Assembly: GCA_003695915.1 (NCBI GenBank)
Contig: RFGF01000099.1
Coordinates: 1-64,000, forward strand
Direction: 5' to 3'
DNA: 64,000 nt
Source: Nitrospirota bacterium
GTDB taxonomy: Bacteria; Nitrospirota; Nitrospiria; Nitrospirales; UBA8639
Shown here: piece after piece, positions 34,572 through 43,780 of the stretch
How positions within the stretch are numbered: the stretch's first letter is position 1
Layout: each line of letters opens with the position of its first letter
Notes under the pieces: model-generated
What the model was told of the DNA's origin: nothing
Database searches by the model: none
Seen by the model: only the letters and a program-made list of their open reading frames with translations
Made by a program: the position numbers and the translations under genes

Positions 34572-36965
34572 ATGACGCCCCATACTTCCCCAACCTCATC
34601 GCGATCTTCATCGCTCACCCAAGAAGAACTCGAACTCATGGATGCCTATTGGCGGGCGGCCAATTATCTCTCCGTGGGGCAGATTTATCTCTTGGACAAT
34701 CCGCTGCTCCGGGAGCCGCTGACGCTCGACCATATCAAGCCCCGCTTGCTCGGGCATTGGGGTACGACACCGGGACTCAATTTCATCTACGTGCATCTGA
34801 ATCGCATCATCAATCGATACGACCTCGATATGATTTACATTGCCGGCCCCGGGCACGGAGGACCGGCCATGGTGGCCAATACCTACCTGGAGGGGACCTA
34901 CAGCGAACTCTACCCGACGATCACCCAAGACGCCGAGGGGATGAAAAAGCTCTTCAAACAATTCTCGTTTCCCGGCGGGGTCCCGAGTCATGCCGCACCG
35001 GAAACGCCGGGCTCCATTCACGAAGGCGGCGAACTCGGCTATGCGCTATCTCACGCCTTCGGCGCGGCATTCGACAATCCCGACTTGATCGTGGCCTGTG
35101 TCGTTGGAGACGGTGAGGCCGAAACCGGCCCGCTGGCCACGGCTTGGCACTGCAACAAATTTTTGAATCCGGCAACCGACGGCGCCGTCCTACCTATCCT
35201 TCATCTCAACGGCTACAAAATCGCGAATCCCACCATATTGGCACGGATCAGCGAGGAGGAATTATTGGGCTTGTTCAGAGGGTACGGCTATGAACCGTAT
35301 GTCGTCGATGGCGAGGATCCGGCACGCGTGCATCGCGCTATGGCCGACACCCTCGACACCGTCATCGACGATATCCACGCCATCCAGCGACGAGCGCGCC
35401 ATGACGGCATCGTCGCACGCCCCCGCTGGCCGATGATCATTTTGAAAACGCCCAAAGGTTGGACATGCCCGAAGGAAGTCGACGGCAAAAAAGTCGAAGG
35501 CTTCTGGCGCTCGCACCAAGTGCCGCTCTCGGACCTCGCGCACAAGCCCGAGCACGTCAAGCTCTTGGAGCAATGGATGAAAAGTTACCGCCCCGAGGAA
35601 TTGTTCGACGAAACCGGCCGGCTTCGGCCCAAGCTGGCAGCCCTGGCCCCGAAAGGTTCCCGCCGCATGGGAGCCAACCCGCACGCCAACGGCGGAATCC
35701 TGCTCAAGGAACTCCGCCTGCCCAACTTTCGGGACTACGCCGTGAAAGTGACCCAGCCAGGAGTCATCACGGCCGAAGCCACCAGAATCATGGGGCAATA
35801 TCTCCGCGATGTTTTGAAATTGAACCACGACCACCGAAACTTTCGCGTGTTCGGTCCTGACGAAACCTCGTCCAACCGATTGGATGCCATCTTCGAATTC
35901 ACCGATCGCACCTGGATGGCCGACGTGCTTCCGGAAGACGAACATCTCTCCCGAGACGGCCGAGTCATGGAAATCCTGAGCGAGCATACCTGCCAGGGGT
36001 GGTTGGAAGGGTATTTGCTCACAGGCCGCCATGGATTTTTTTCGTGTTACGAGGCCTTCATTCACATCGTCGATTCCATGTTCAACCAACATGCCAAGTG
36101 GTTGAAGGTGACCCGAGAAATCCCGTGGCGACGACCGATCGCCTCCTTGAACTATCTCCTCACGTCCCATGTATGGCGGCAAGATCACAACGGGTTCTCG
36201 CATCAAGACCCCGGCTTCATCGACCTTGTCGTGAACAAAAAGGCCGAAGTGATTCGCGTGTACCTGCCGCCCGATGCCAATAGCCTCCTCTTCGTTACCG
36301 ACCAATGTCTGCGCAGCCGCAATTTGGTGAACGTGATCATCGCCGGCAAACAGCCCGCGCTGCAGTATTTGGATCTGGATGCGGCCATCAAACACTGCAC
36401 GGCCGGCATCGGAATCTGGGAATGGGCGAGCAACGATCAAGGCACCGAACCGGACGTGGTGATGGCCTGCGCCGGCGACGTGCCGACGCTGGAGACGTTG
36501 GCCGCCGTGCATCTTCTCCGCCGGCAGATTCCGGATCTCAAAATCCGCGTCGTCAATGTCGTCGATCTCATGAAACTGCAACCACGGGAAGAGCATCCCC
36601 ACGGCCTGTCGGACAAAGAGTTCGACACGTTGTTCACCACCGACAAACCGATTATCTTTGCGTTTCACGGCTATCCCTGGCTGATCCACCGCCTCACCTA
36701 TCGGCGGACGAATCATAAGAATTTGCACGTCCGGGGGTACAAGGAAGAAGGGACGACGACGACTCCGTTCGACATGACGGTCAGAAACGATCTCGATCGT
36801 TTCCATCTCGTGGCCGACGTGATCGATCGCGTGCCCAAGCTCGGTGCGCATGCTGCCTACGTTAAGCAGGCCGTGCGCGACAAACTCATTGAGCACAAGG
36901 AATACATCGTCCAGCGTGGCGAGGATATGCCGGAAATCCGGGATTGGCGGTGGAACACGCCGTAG
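34572..36965 (+). CDS. xfp: phosphoketolase (Xfp/Xpk)
   Basis: 797 residues, full length. A strong AAGGAGG precedes the ATG. The N-terminal thiamine-diphosphate domain includes '[19 protein letters not shown]', '[15 protein letters not shown]' and '[15 protein letters not shown]'; the middle domain holds '[11 protein letters not shown]' and the C-terminal domain ends '[14 protein letters not shown]'-like. The enzyme splits xylulose-5-phosphate or fructose-6-phosphate with phosphate to give acetyl-phosphate. No acetate kinase is visible in the window. Confidence 0.96.
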   Translation: MTPHTSPTSSRSSSLTQEELELMDAYWRAANYLSVGQIYLLDNPLLREPLTLDHIKPRLLGHWGTTPGLNFIYVHLNRIINRYDLDMIYIAGPGHGGPAMVANTYLEGTYSELYPTITQDAEGMKKLFKQFSFPGGVPSHAAPETPGSIHEGGELGYALSHAFGAAFDNPDLIVACVVGDGEAETGPLATAWHCNKFLNPATDGAVLPILHLNGYKIANPTILARISEEELLGLFRGYGYEPYVVDGEDPARVHRAMADTLDTVIDDIHAIQRRARHDGIVARPRWPMIILKTPKGWTCPKEVDGKKVEGFWRSHQVPLSDLAHKPEHVKLLEQWMKSYRPEELFDETGRLRPKLAALAPKGSRRMGANPHANGGILLKELRLPNFRDYAVKVTQPGVITAEATRIMGQYLRDVLKLNHDHRNFRVFGPDETSSNRLDAIFEFTDRTWMADVLPEDEHLSRDGRVMEILSEHTCQGWLEGYLLTGRHGFFSCYEAFIHIVDSMFNQHAKWLKVTREIPWRRPIASLNYLLTSHVWRQDHNGFSHQDPGFIDLVVNKKAEVIRVYLPPDANSLLFVTDQCLRSRNLVNVIIAGKQPALQYLDLDAAIKHCTAGIGIWEWASNDQGTEPDVVMACAGDVPTLETLAAVHLLRRQIPDLKIRVVNVVDLMKLQPREEHPHGLSDKEFDTLFTTDKPIIFAFHGYPWLIHRLTYRRTNHKNLHVRGYKEEGTTTTPFDMTVRNDLDRFHLVADVIDRVPKLGAHAAYVKQAVRDKLIEHKEYIVQRGEDMPEIRDWRWNTP

Positions 36966-37314
36966 CGTTGAATGACGAGGGGGCAGCGATCTGGATACAC
37001 AATAAGCTGACCGCCTTGTTTACACATGTTCCAACGCGGCGCTCTTGTTTCCTTTGTGTCAATAGGGCTGTTAACAATTATTAAGATGTTAACGGTTTGA
37101 GCACGGTCGAAGAGAACTGTTCTCTGGCTCTTTGCACTCGCCTCGTCTTTCAACTCTGCTATTTGTAAAGGTTTTCATTGAATGGCATGTCGTGTGCTAC
37201 ATTTCTACAAAAGAAGCTATCCCAAACATTCACAGCAACGAGGCCTGAACGCCCATGGCGAGAGCATCACATGGCTTCTAGTCATCACATACCCAACAAG
37301 GAGGTAGATCACAT
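36966..37314 (+). other. 349-base intergenic region, possible promoter region
   Basis: A-T-rich compared with its neighbours, with several 'GTTAAC' sites around 37070-37095. It separates xfp from the exported protein at 37315. It carries a sigma-54-like sequence (37183-37198). I see no gene in it. Confidence 0.6.
37183..37198 (+). promoter_or_regulatory. candidate sigma-54 (-24/-12) promoter
   Basis: TGGCATGTCGTGTGCT has GG and GC at the exact 10-base spacing of the -24/-12 consensus, with two mismatches to TGGCACG-N4-TTGCT. It ends 116 bases upstream of the exported-protein ATG. No sigma-54 activator gene lies nearby, and a chance match is possible. Confidence 0.35.
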
Positions 37315-37839
37315 ATGAAAAGACAGCTCGCTTCGTCGACATGCACAGCTATTGTTGGTCTGGCCTTTGTGGCTGGGCTACTGCTTCCCCTCTCACCGGC
37401 GCTGGGAGTCGAAGCGGACAACGCCAAGGAGACACTTCGAGAGATTCAAAAGAATTTCGGGCCGGTTTTGAAACTCGAAGGCAACGCCCGGCGAGAAATC
37501 AACGCCATTGCCAATCTCTTGGCGCCGGATTCCAAAATCAAACCTATCGACGCCACACAGGCCAGCGGCGAGATGTGCATGTTGGAAACGGTGTCCAAAC
37601 ACAATATGGTTCATTTCAGCGAACATCCGGAACAAACCACCGAAGATATTGTCTATTTCATCGATCCCGAACAATTCATTGCCAATGGCCTGGATGTCAC
37701 GAAACTCCCCCGCCATCCCGAAAAACTCGGGGAAATGAAGCCACTGCAATGGTATTACTACGATGGGACGTATGTGGAACCGCACCAAGGGAGCAAATTG
37801 AATAAACCCTTCGTCATCATGAGCGTGGACGTGAAATAA
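37315..37839 (+). CDS. exported hypothetical protein
   Basis: 174 residues with a strong AAGGAGG before the start. Signal peptide of about 32 residues ending near 'SPALGVE'. The mature protein has no metal-binding cluster; 'LDVTKLPRHPEKLGEMKPL' and 'QWYYYDGTYVEPHQGSKL' are notable, and it ends 'FVIMSVDVK'. I do not recognise the family. It is a monocistronic gene, with an upstream promoter candidate and a downstream hairpin, suggesting dedicated regulation. Probably periplasmic. Confidence 0.75.
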   Translation: MKRQLASSTCTAIVGLAFVAGLLLPLSPALGVEADNAKETLREIQKNFGPVLKLEGNARREINAIANLLAPDSKIKPIDATQASGEMCMLETVSKHNMVHFSEHPEQTTEDIVYFIDPEQFIANGLDVTKLPRHPEKLGEMKPLQWYYYDGTYVEPHQGSKLNKPFVIMSVDVK

Positions 37840-38291
37840 CGTTCTCTTTCTGGATCGGTCATAAGCGGCAAGAAGGATGTCTCCTTGCCGCTTGTGTATT
37901 GTCGTTGAGATTCTCCTCTTCATCCTTTTATCCCGCATCGGTGGTCCCTATCCATTAGACGCATGTTGCAGCAGAAATCCGAAGGAGCGAAGCCCAGCGA
38001 GTCTTGACCCTGTTCGCGATGCTTTTGCTATGTTTCCCACTCGTCGGAAGGACCTTTCTTGGCGCAATCCCGGCATGGCTCCCATGTTCACGGCCAGTAT
38101 GATCAGTATGGAGGAAAAGGACATGCAGCCTTGATCATCCTGCTCATGCATTGTGCTGTCGGTTCGGTTTATACTCCTCACCTCGGTAAGCGAGCGGTAA
38201 AGGATGCAATGATATTGGCTGCCGATGGATCGAAAGGCGAAATACGGCTATTCAATATGTTGAACTCTCAATTTCAATGAAGGGAGTCGTT
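37840..38291. other. 452-base region without a supported gene
   Basis: Begins with the hairpin at 37863. A 73-codon TTG-start frame (38059-38280) with GGAAGG upstream runs up to the next ribosome site, but its composition is unconvincing. A minus-strand frame overlaps it. Nothing else is seen. Confidence 0.5.
37863..37893 (+). terminator. hairpin terminator-like structure
   Basis: AAGCGGCAAG (37863-37872) pairs perfectly with CTTGCCGCTT (37884-37893) around an 11-base loop, 23 bases after the exported-protein stop. It is followed by GTGTATTGTC rather than a clean T-run, so termination may be partial. Confidence 0.6.
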
Positions 38292-38651
38292 ATGACCATT
38301 CACGACATTGGTACAGAGCTGGTTTCCCTGTGCAGGCAGGGGAAAAATTTCGAAGCGATCGAAAAATTTTATGATGCGAACATTGTCAGTGTCGAAGCAC
38401 GCGAACTTCCCGGCATCGGCCAAGTGCAAACGGGTATCGAGGCTATCAAACGAAAAAATGCCTGGTGGTTCGACAATCACGACGTCCATCACGTCGATGT
38501 GAGCGGGCCGTTTTTTAATGGCGACCGTTTTGCGGTTCATTTTCGATTCGACGTCACCTCGAAGCATGCCGGAAAACGCACGACCATGGAGGAAATCGGC
38601 GTGTATACGGTAGAGCACGAGAAAATCGTCAAGGAAGAATTTTTCTATTGA
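38292..38651 (+). CDS. NTF2-fold (SnoaL-like) protein
   Basis: 119 residues from the ATG at 38292, with AGGGAG at 38281-38286. The cone-like NTF2 pattern is visible: helical start 'IGTELVSLCRQGKNFEAIEK', then 'FYDANIVSVEARELPG' and strands 'GDRFAVHFRFDVTSK' and 'KIVKEEFFY' at the end. The family includes small-molecule isomerases and binding proteins. No catalytic residues can be assigned with confidence. Soluble, no signal peptide. Confidence 0.8.
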   Translation: MTIHDIGTELVSLCRQGKNFEAIEKFYDANIVSVEARELPGIGQVQTGIEAIKRKNAWWFDNHDVHHVDVSGPFFNGDRFAVHFRFDVTSKHAGKRTTMEEIGVYTVEHEKIVKEEFFY

Positions 38652-39007
38652 TGCTACCTTTAACGATCGCTAGTCCCTCTCTCTCGCCTTTAAGGAAATC
38701 GTGTCTCCGCATGGCTCCTAGGGCAGGTTTATGCCAAGCACCTCAATCTTGCAAAGAAGCGTGCCTCGGATGAGAGGAGGTCAGTCCTAGCAAACATGCA
38801 GAATCTTAGAAGAGGGAAATTCCCAAAAGACCTGAACAGGATGGATTCTCCGCCTTCGCAGGAATGAGACGGGAAAAAATCTTTGACGGAGCTTTCAGGA
38901 TGATGAGAGGTCATCATAATGCTGGATCCATTCAGCCTATGAATCAGCGACCGGTTTTAGAGGTGCTGAACGCGGAAGATCTCGATGAGGAGTTGGCACG
39001 GCAATCA
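38652..39007. other. 356-base region, nothing recognised
   Basis: Between the convergent NTF2-fold and pcm genes. The plus-strand open frame that begins at 38864 continues through pcm as an antisense shadow. I see no gene, clear hairpin or repeat. Confidence 0.6.
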
Positions 39008-39709
39008 TTACGGGCCTGTTCCGTAACGCCCACGGAGATTCACGTACAACACGGCGTCCAGTCGTTGACGAATGAGTCCCTCATCCCGTTTCTCGAACAG
39101 CGTCAGATACTGAATCCCCTCTTCGATCACTGGGCCGACGAGTCGGCCGCCGGGCTTGAGTTGAGCGAGCAACGGTGGAGGTGCCTCTCGACACGCAGCA
39201 GTGACACAGATCCGATCGTAGGGAGCGCATTCTGGATAGCCCTGTCCACCGTCGCCGAGGACAACGAGCACATCGGTGTAACCCAGCCTGGTGAGGTTGT
39301 TTTTGGCGAACGCATAGGTGACCGGATCGATTTCCATGGTGACGACCAAGCCGGTTGGTCCCACGATTTCCCGTGCGACGGCGGCTCCATAGCCTGAGCC
39401 GGTCCCCACCTCGAGCAATCGATGTCCTTCGTCGAGCCCCAAGGGCTCGTAAAAGAGCGGATAACTATGCGGACAGGAAATGGTCGCCTGTTCCCCGGGA
39501 AGCGGCAAGGGAACTTCGAGATACGCATAATCCCTGTACGGGGTCGGAATAAATTCTTCACGCGGAACGGTCAGCAACGCCTGAACAATCCGTTCGGAGC
39601 GGAGATATCCCTCCTCGATTAACCATCGAACTTTTTCGCGTCGTTCTTGCTCGAAGGCTTCCTTCGTTTTCGTCGGTTCTTTGGGAGGCGGGACGATCCA
39701 GCCGTCCAT
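39008..39709 (-). CDS. pcm: protein-L-isoaspartate O-methyltransferase
   Basis: 233 residues. SAM-binding 'LLEVGTGSGYGAAVARE', preceded by 'ATISCPHSYPLFYEPL' (the isoaspartate-site region) and followed by 'VVTMEIDP' and 'GDGGQGYPECAPYDRICVTA'. It methylates isoaspartyl residues to start repair of aged proteins. It starts seven bases after the ligase gene stops, making it the third gene of a ku-ligD-pcm transcript. Confidence 0.9.
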   Translation of the reverse strand: MDGWIVPPPKEPTKTKEAFEQERREKVRWLIEEGYLRSERIVQALLTVPREEFIPTPYRDYAYLEVPLPLPGEQATISCPHSYPLFYEPLGLDEGHRLLEVGTGSGYGAAVAREIVGPTGLVVTMEIDPVTYAFAKNNLTRLGYTDVLVVLGDGGQGYPECAPYDRICVTAACREAPPPLLAQLKPGGRLVGPVIEEGIQYLTLFEKRDEGLIRQRLDAVLYVNLRGRYGTGP

Positions 39710-39716
39710 TGGCGCC

Positions 39717-40622
39717 TCACTTCACGAGTCCCTTGAAAATCGGCGCCCGCAATTTGCCCCCGGCCGTTTTTTCCATGAAATGGACACGGCACCGGAGATC
39801 AGTCTTACGCCATTGTGCGCGTTTCGGACCGTCTGCTGGCGGAGAAGGCAGGGGTGGCTTCGACATCAATTGTTCGAATAGGCGATGGCGATCCTCCTCC
39901 GTAAACCCACTCCCCACCCGCCCTCGATACATCCATGTCCCCTGCTTATCTTCACCCAGCAGCAGGGCGCTGATGGCCGGTTCGTGCTCCCGTTGCAGAA
40001 AGCCGATGATGGCAAATTCTTGGATCTGCCCGACTTTGACCTTTTTCCAGTACGAAGAGCGACACCCCACGAGATAGGGGCTGTCGATCTGCTTGGCCAT
40101 CATTCCTTCGAACCCCGCATGTCGGATTTCAGAAAAAAAGCGCGTTCCGTGCTCCAAAACGCCTTCGGAGAACACCAGCGTCGGGCTCGCATAGCGCTGG
40201 ACCATGTCGTGAAGCCGATCGCGACGTTCCAACAGCGGACGATCGAGCAAGGGACGGTCGTTGAGATACAAGAGATCGAACGCCATAAAAGTGGCGGGAT
40301 GAAGCTGAGCCAAGAATGCCGCGCGCGTGGAACTTCGTGTCTGAACCCGCTCTTGGAGTCTGGGAAAGGACGGTTTCCCCTCGATCAAGACGATGAGTTC
40401 CCCATCGAGCACCGAATTTTCAGGGAGATTTTGGAGGCTTCGTAATTCGGGAAACACCGGCGCCATGTCCACGAATCGCCGGTTCTCCAGCCGGATGCGC
40501 CCATGTTCGATGAACGCGAGGCAGCGCGTGCCGTCCCACTTGATTTCAAAGAGATGGTGAGGAGAATCGAAAGGCTCCCGCGCCAATTGAGCGAGCATAG
40601 GACTGATGTGGCGCGGCAGCAC
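39717..40622 (-). CDS. ligD: LigD-type ATP-dependent DNA ligase domain protein
   Basis: 301 residues from a GTG at 40622 with AGAGGG upstream. It is the ligase domain alone: nucleotidyl motif I 'EIKWDGTR' with Lys28, motif III 'FMAFDLLYLN', motif IV 'GFEGMMAKQ', motif V 'YWKKVKVG', and an OB-fold end 'FMEKTAGGKLRAPIFKGL'. Length matches the LigD ligase region with no polymerase or phosphoesterase domain. It seals breaks bridged by Ku, whose gene lies nine bases upstream. Confidence 0.92.
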   Translation of the reverse strand: MLPRHISPMLAQLAREPFDSPHHLFEIKWDGTRCLAFIEHGRIRLENRRFVDMAPVFPELRSLQNLPENSVLDGELIVLIEGKPSFPRLQERVQTRSSTRAAFLAQLHPATFMAFDLLYLNDRPLLDRPLLERRDRLHDMVQRYASPTLVFSEGVLEHGTRFFSEIRHAGFEGMMAKQIDSPYLVGCRSSYWKKVKVGQIQEFAIIGFLQREHEPAISALLLGEDKQGTWMYRGRVGSGFTEEDRHRLFEQLMSKPPLPSPPADGPKRAQWRKTDLRCRVHFMEKTAGGKLRAPIFKGLVK

Positions 40623-40631
40623 GCATCCCTC

Positions 40632-41468
40632 TTATGCGCTCTTTCCTCGTTTGAATTTTCGGACGGGCGCAAGTGATTTGACAGGCTGACTCTTTTTCGT
40701 TTGAGCAACACTGGCTTTGAGGGCGTCCATGAAATTGATCACCTTTCTCACCTCGGCCTCGTGCACCGTGACAGGCGCGACGCCTTTGATTTTGGCTCGA
40801 ATCAATTCGATGAGCGCGTGCTCATAGCGGTCTGTAAACTTCGACGGATCAAAAGGGGCGATCTTGCTCTTCACCAACATCCGAGCCAGTTCCAGTTGCT
40901 CTTTGTCAACCCTGCCGTTTTGAATGTCAGCAAAGAACGGCGTGGCCTTGCTGATTTCATTGGCGTAGCGCAGGGTCAGCATGACCATCCCTTTATCCTG
41001 CGCCTTGATCGCCACAAGGTGCTCGCGCCCTTTCATGACCACCTGCCCGATCGCCATGACCCCCTCTTGCCCCATCGCCTCGCGGATCACGCGAAAAGCT
41101 TGATCGGCAACGGGTCCATCCGGGGCGAGATAATGGGGAGCCTCGATGTATAGCGGATCGAGTTCATGGGCATAGATGAATTGCACGACGTCGATAGTCT
41201 TCGTGGTTTCGAGCTTGAGATGGTCCAATTCGACCTCGTCGAGAACTACGTATTTCCCTTTTTCGTATTCGTACCCCTTCTCGACGTCTTCTTGCTCGAC
41301 GGGACCATGGATCGGGCACGTCAACTGATGATGTATGCGCTGGTGGCACCCTTTATGAAGCTGATGAAGGACAATGCGACCGGCGCTGCTGGTGGCCGAA
41401 TAGAGCCTGACGGGGATCGTGACGAGCGAAAGTTTCAGATTGCCTTTCCATGTAGCACGAGGCGGCAT
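40632..41468 (-). CDS. ku: Ku, non-homologous end-joining DNA-binding protein
   Basis: 278 residues from the ATG at 41468, which begins 'MPPRATWKGNLKLSLVTIPV' like other bacterial Ku; the frame is open 13 codons further. 'LHQLHKGCHQRI' and 'YEYEKGKYVVLDEVELDHL' are family hallmarks, and a Lys-rich C-terminus ('VRKFKRGKSA') is typical. Ku encircles DNA ends as a homodimer and recruits LigD. First gene of the operon ku-ligD-pcm. Confidence 0.94.
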   Translation of the reverse strand: MPPRATWKGNLKLSLVTIPVRLYSATSSAGRIVLHQLHKGCHQRIHHQLTCPIHGPVEQEDVEKGYEYEKGKYVVLDEVELDHLKLETTKTIDVVQFIYAHELDPLYIEAPHYLAPDGPVADQAFRVIREAMGQEGVMAIGQVVMKGREHLVAIKAQDKGMVMLTLRYANEISKATPFFADIQNGRVDKEQLELARMLVKSKIAPFDPSKFTDRYEHALIELIRAKIKGVAPVTVHEAEVRKVINFMDALKASVAQTKKSQPVKSLAPVRKFKRGKSA

Positions 41469-41748
41469 GAGTGGCTCGCTCCAGACATGCGGAGATATCT
41501 TACTCAATGGTAAGCAATGAGAGCGTGAAACTCAAACGCTCTGACCTCATGACCTCTCTCACACCTGACCTGAAAGAGCCCATAAACAAGATAAGACTGC
41601 GGTGCATCGGCACTGCCCTCATCCCGTGATCGTGGTGCGCGTTTTCCTGGCAGATGGAGACAGCTTTTACGCTTTTGTTGTCTAAGTGTCATGCGTTCTT
41701 TTACAATAAATTAGCGAATCCAATCGTCGACTCCAAAAGAGCTTTTTC

Positions 41749-41955
41749 ATGAAACCTGCGAACCCCGACGAACCCGTTTCCTCGGATGGGAGCGATAAGA
41801 CGTCCCTCCCTACACCGCAGCGCATTTGGACGCAGATCCACCGGCGAAAGAAAGCCAAGGCGACGCTTCCCCTAGCCGATGAATGGTCCACAGCCGACAA
41901 TTCCCCGCCTACCAATCTCCGGATGCCGTCAGCGAAGATGTCTCGCAACTCGTAA
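41749..41955 (+). CDS. doubtful small ORF (68 aa)
   Basis: A 68-codon frame with AAAGAG upstream of the ATG. The peptide is hydrophilic, rich in Pro, Ser, Lys and Thr, with 'PQRIWTQIHRRKKAKA' the only notable segment. It has no recognised domain and may be non-coding. Confidence 0.3.
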   Translation: MKPANPDEPVSSDGSDKTSLPTPQRIWTQIHRRKKAKATLPLADEWSTADNSPPTNLRMPSAKMSRNS

Positions 41956-42066
41956 TGCGAGCCCCCCACTTACCTTCCTTATTCTCTCACGCTTGGCTTC
42001 TCCATCTGTCGTGCATTTCCCAAACTTGGGGCTTTCAGGGAAATCTATGGTAGGTCTTTTGTTCCC

Positions 42067-42096
42067 TTGATTCACTGAAAAATCGGGTGTTACGAT
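42067..42096 (+). promoter_or_regulatory. candidate sigma-70 promoter for the nuo operon
   Basis: TTGATT (42067-42072) and TACGAT (42091-42096) are separated by 18 bases, each with four of six consensus bases. Transcription would begin near 42103, about 38 bases before the nuoA ATG. Plausible position, moderate match. Confidence 0.35.
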
Positions 42097-42140
42097 GCCT
42101 TCCCTGCAGAAGTCATAAGTTTTTGTCAGTGAGAGAAGTA

Positions 42141-42524
42141 ATGAGCGGCGTCGATCTTCTCGTTGAATATCTTGCTCGATATTCTTCGATTCTCATTTTT
42201 ATTCTCTTAGCGTTTGGCTTCGGAGTCGTGACTCTTCTTCTGTCGTATTTGGTTCAACCTAAATACCCGGAACCGGAAAAATTGTCGCCGTACGAGTGCG
42301 GAAGCGAACCGTTCTCGGATTCGCGCATCCCGTTCCCGGTCCGTTATTATGTGATCGCCATGCTGTTCGTGATCTTCGATATTGAAGTGATCTTCTTGTA
42401 TCCATGGGCCGTGACCTTCAAACAGTTGGGATTGATCGGCTTTATCGAAATGATGATTTTCATCGGCCTGTTCGTCGTGGCCTATGTGTATGCATGGCGG
42501 AAAGGCGCACTCGAGTGGGATTAA
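42141..42524 (+). CDS. nuoA: NADH-quinone oxidoreductase subunit A
   Basis: 127 residues from ATG 42141, with GAGAGAAG upstream; the earlier in-frame start is not supported. Three transmembrane helices; conserved 'YPEPEKLSPYECGSEPF' loop and 'IPFPVRYYVIAMLFVIFDIE' with the acidic residue of TM2. NuoA is a small membrane subunit at the joint of the two arms. First gene of the complex I operon. Confidence 0.95.
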   Translation: MSGVDLLVEYLARYSSILIFILLAFGFGVVTLLLSYLVQPKYPEPEKLSPYECGSEPFSDSRIPFPVRYYVIAMLFVIFDIEVIFLYPWAVTFKQLGLIGFIEMMIFIGLFVVAYVYAWRKGALEWD

Positions 42525-42558
42525 CGATGGGCGTGGGACGAGCCCCATACCTCATTTG

Positions 42559-42582
42559 TTCAATCCGATGTTCAATCCGATG
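42559..42582. repeat. 12-bp tandem direct repeat (two copies)
   Basis: TTCAATCCGATG occurs twice in a row between nuoA and nuoB, followed by a partial third copy (TTC). Non-coding; likely replication slippage. Confidence 0.85.
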
Positions 42583-42602
42583 TTCGTGAGAATTCGGTCG
42601 CC

Positions 42603-43127
42603 ATGGGATTGATTCAGATCGGCAAGCACGACAAAGACGGCGAGGTGGGGGTCATGACCTTGTCGTTAGAAAAAGCGGTCAACTGGGCTCGAAAAGGCTC
42701 GTTGTGGCCCATGACCTTCGGGCTCGCATGTTGCGCGATCGAGATGATCGCGGCCGTGTCGGCTCGGTACGATATCGATCGTTACGGGGCCGGCGTATTT
42801 CGAGCTTCTCCCCGTCAGTCCGATCTCATGATCGTGGCTGGGACGGTGTGCCGGCGCATGGCCCCCGTCATTCGTAAGATCTATGATCAGATGCCTGAGC
42901 CGAAATATGTCATCGCCATGGGGTCCTGTGCGACATCGGGCAATATCTATGACAGTTACAGTGTTGTGCAGGGTGTGGATCGCTTCGTCCCCGTCGATAT
43001 TTACGTACCCGGCTGTCCGCCGACCCCCGAAGCACTGTTCGACGGAATTTTGAAATTGCAAGACCGGATCATGCAAAAGCGAGTCTTTACGAAACAACCC
43101 GAACAGGTCAAAGGACACGTGGGATGA
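42603..43127 (+). CDS. nuoB: NADH-quinone oxidoreductase subunit B
   Basis: 174 residues. The ligands of the terminal N2 [4Fe-4S] cluster are all present: Cys43-Cys44 ('GLACCAIEM'), Cys109 ('MGSCATSG') and Cys138 ('[10 protein letters not shown]'). N2 passes electrons to the quinone. Its stop overlaps the nuoC start (ATGA). Confidence 0.97.
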   Translation: MGLIQIGKHDKDGEVGVMTLSLEKAVNWARKGSLWPMTFGLACCAIEMIAAVSARYDIDRYGAGVFRASPRQSDLMIVAGTVCRRMAPVIRKIYDQMPEPKYVIAMGSCATSGNIYDSYSVVQGVDRFVPVDIYVPGCPPTPEALFDGILKLQDRIMQKRVFTKQPEQVKGHVG

Positions 43128-43720
43128 GCGACAACATCGACACGCCATCGACTCAGGAGCAACCACCCTCTTCGGCGCAAGAGGCGGAAACCAATGAAAA
43201 AGCACCCGCTGCGCCGCCTTCCCTGATATTCTTGGCTGACCGAATTCGGGAAAAGTTTCCTGAAGCCGTGATCGCAGCCAAGGAATGGCGGGGAGATTTA
43301 GCGGTAACCGTCACTCGTGAGGCGCTCCATGCTATCTGTCGATTCCTTCGCGACGATCCGGAGATGGATTTCGATTACATTGTCCATGTCAGCTCTGTCG
43401 ATTGGCCCGATGAGCCGGAACGCTTCGAAGTCGTGTATGAAGTGTATTCCATTCGGAAGCGGCACCGGATTCGCATCAAAACACGCGTGCCCGAACATGA
43501 TTGCATTGTCGATTCGATGACGGACATCTGGCGAGGGGCCGAATTCATGGAGCGTGAGGTGTTCGACATGATGGGCATTCGGTTTCGGAACCATCCCGAT
43601 TTGCGGCGTATCCTGATGCCCGACGATTACACGGAAGGCTATCCGCTTCGCAAGGACTTTCCCTTGCAAGGCAAGGGTTGGCGGGATACGTTTGAATTTT
43701 TGAACGATCCCGCGAACTAA
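43124..43720 (+). CDS. nuoC: NADH-quinone oxidoreductase subunit C
   Basis: 198 residues, separate from NuoD rather than fused as in E. coli. '[20 protein letters not shown]', then '[20 protein letters not shown]' and '[20 protein letters not shown]' are the subunit C signature. An extra acidic, Glu/Ser/Pro-rich N-terminus of about 30 residues precedes the domain. Overlaps nuoB by ATGA. Confidence 0.96.
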   Translation: MSDNIDTPSTQEQPPSSAQEAETNEKAPAAPPSLIFLADRIREKFPEAVIAAKEWRGDLAVTVTREALHAICRFLRDDPEMDFDYIVHVSSVDWPDEPERFEVVYEVYSIRKRHRIRIKTRVPEHDCIVDSMTDIWRGAEFMEREVFDMMGIRFRNHPDLRRILMPDDYTEGYPLRKDFPLQGKGWRDTFEFLNDPAN

Positions 43721-43780
43721 TCACTGGATGTCCATAGTGTCGAAACATGGGTTGGCATAGAAAGTGAGTTAAGGAATACC

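Larger units (their letters stand above)
41469..42140. other. 672-base intergenic region between ku and nuoA
   Basis: Divergent spacer that should hold promoters of both ku (minus) and the nuo operon (plus). It includes a doubtful 68-codon frame (41749-41955) and a candidate sigma-70 promoter just before nuoA (42067-42096). No other structure was recognised. Confidence 0.6.

Noticed and set aside
35262-36896. 544-codon open frame antisense to phosphoketolase
   Set aside because: It is the mirror of a full-length, motif-rich gene; the translation has no recognised domain and no ribosome site.
38059-38280. 73-codon TTG-start frame before the NTF2-fold gene
   Set aside because: It has GGAAGG upstream and ends just before the next ribosome site, but needs a rare start and shows no convincing protein features. 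Left as uncertain.
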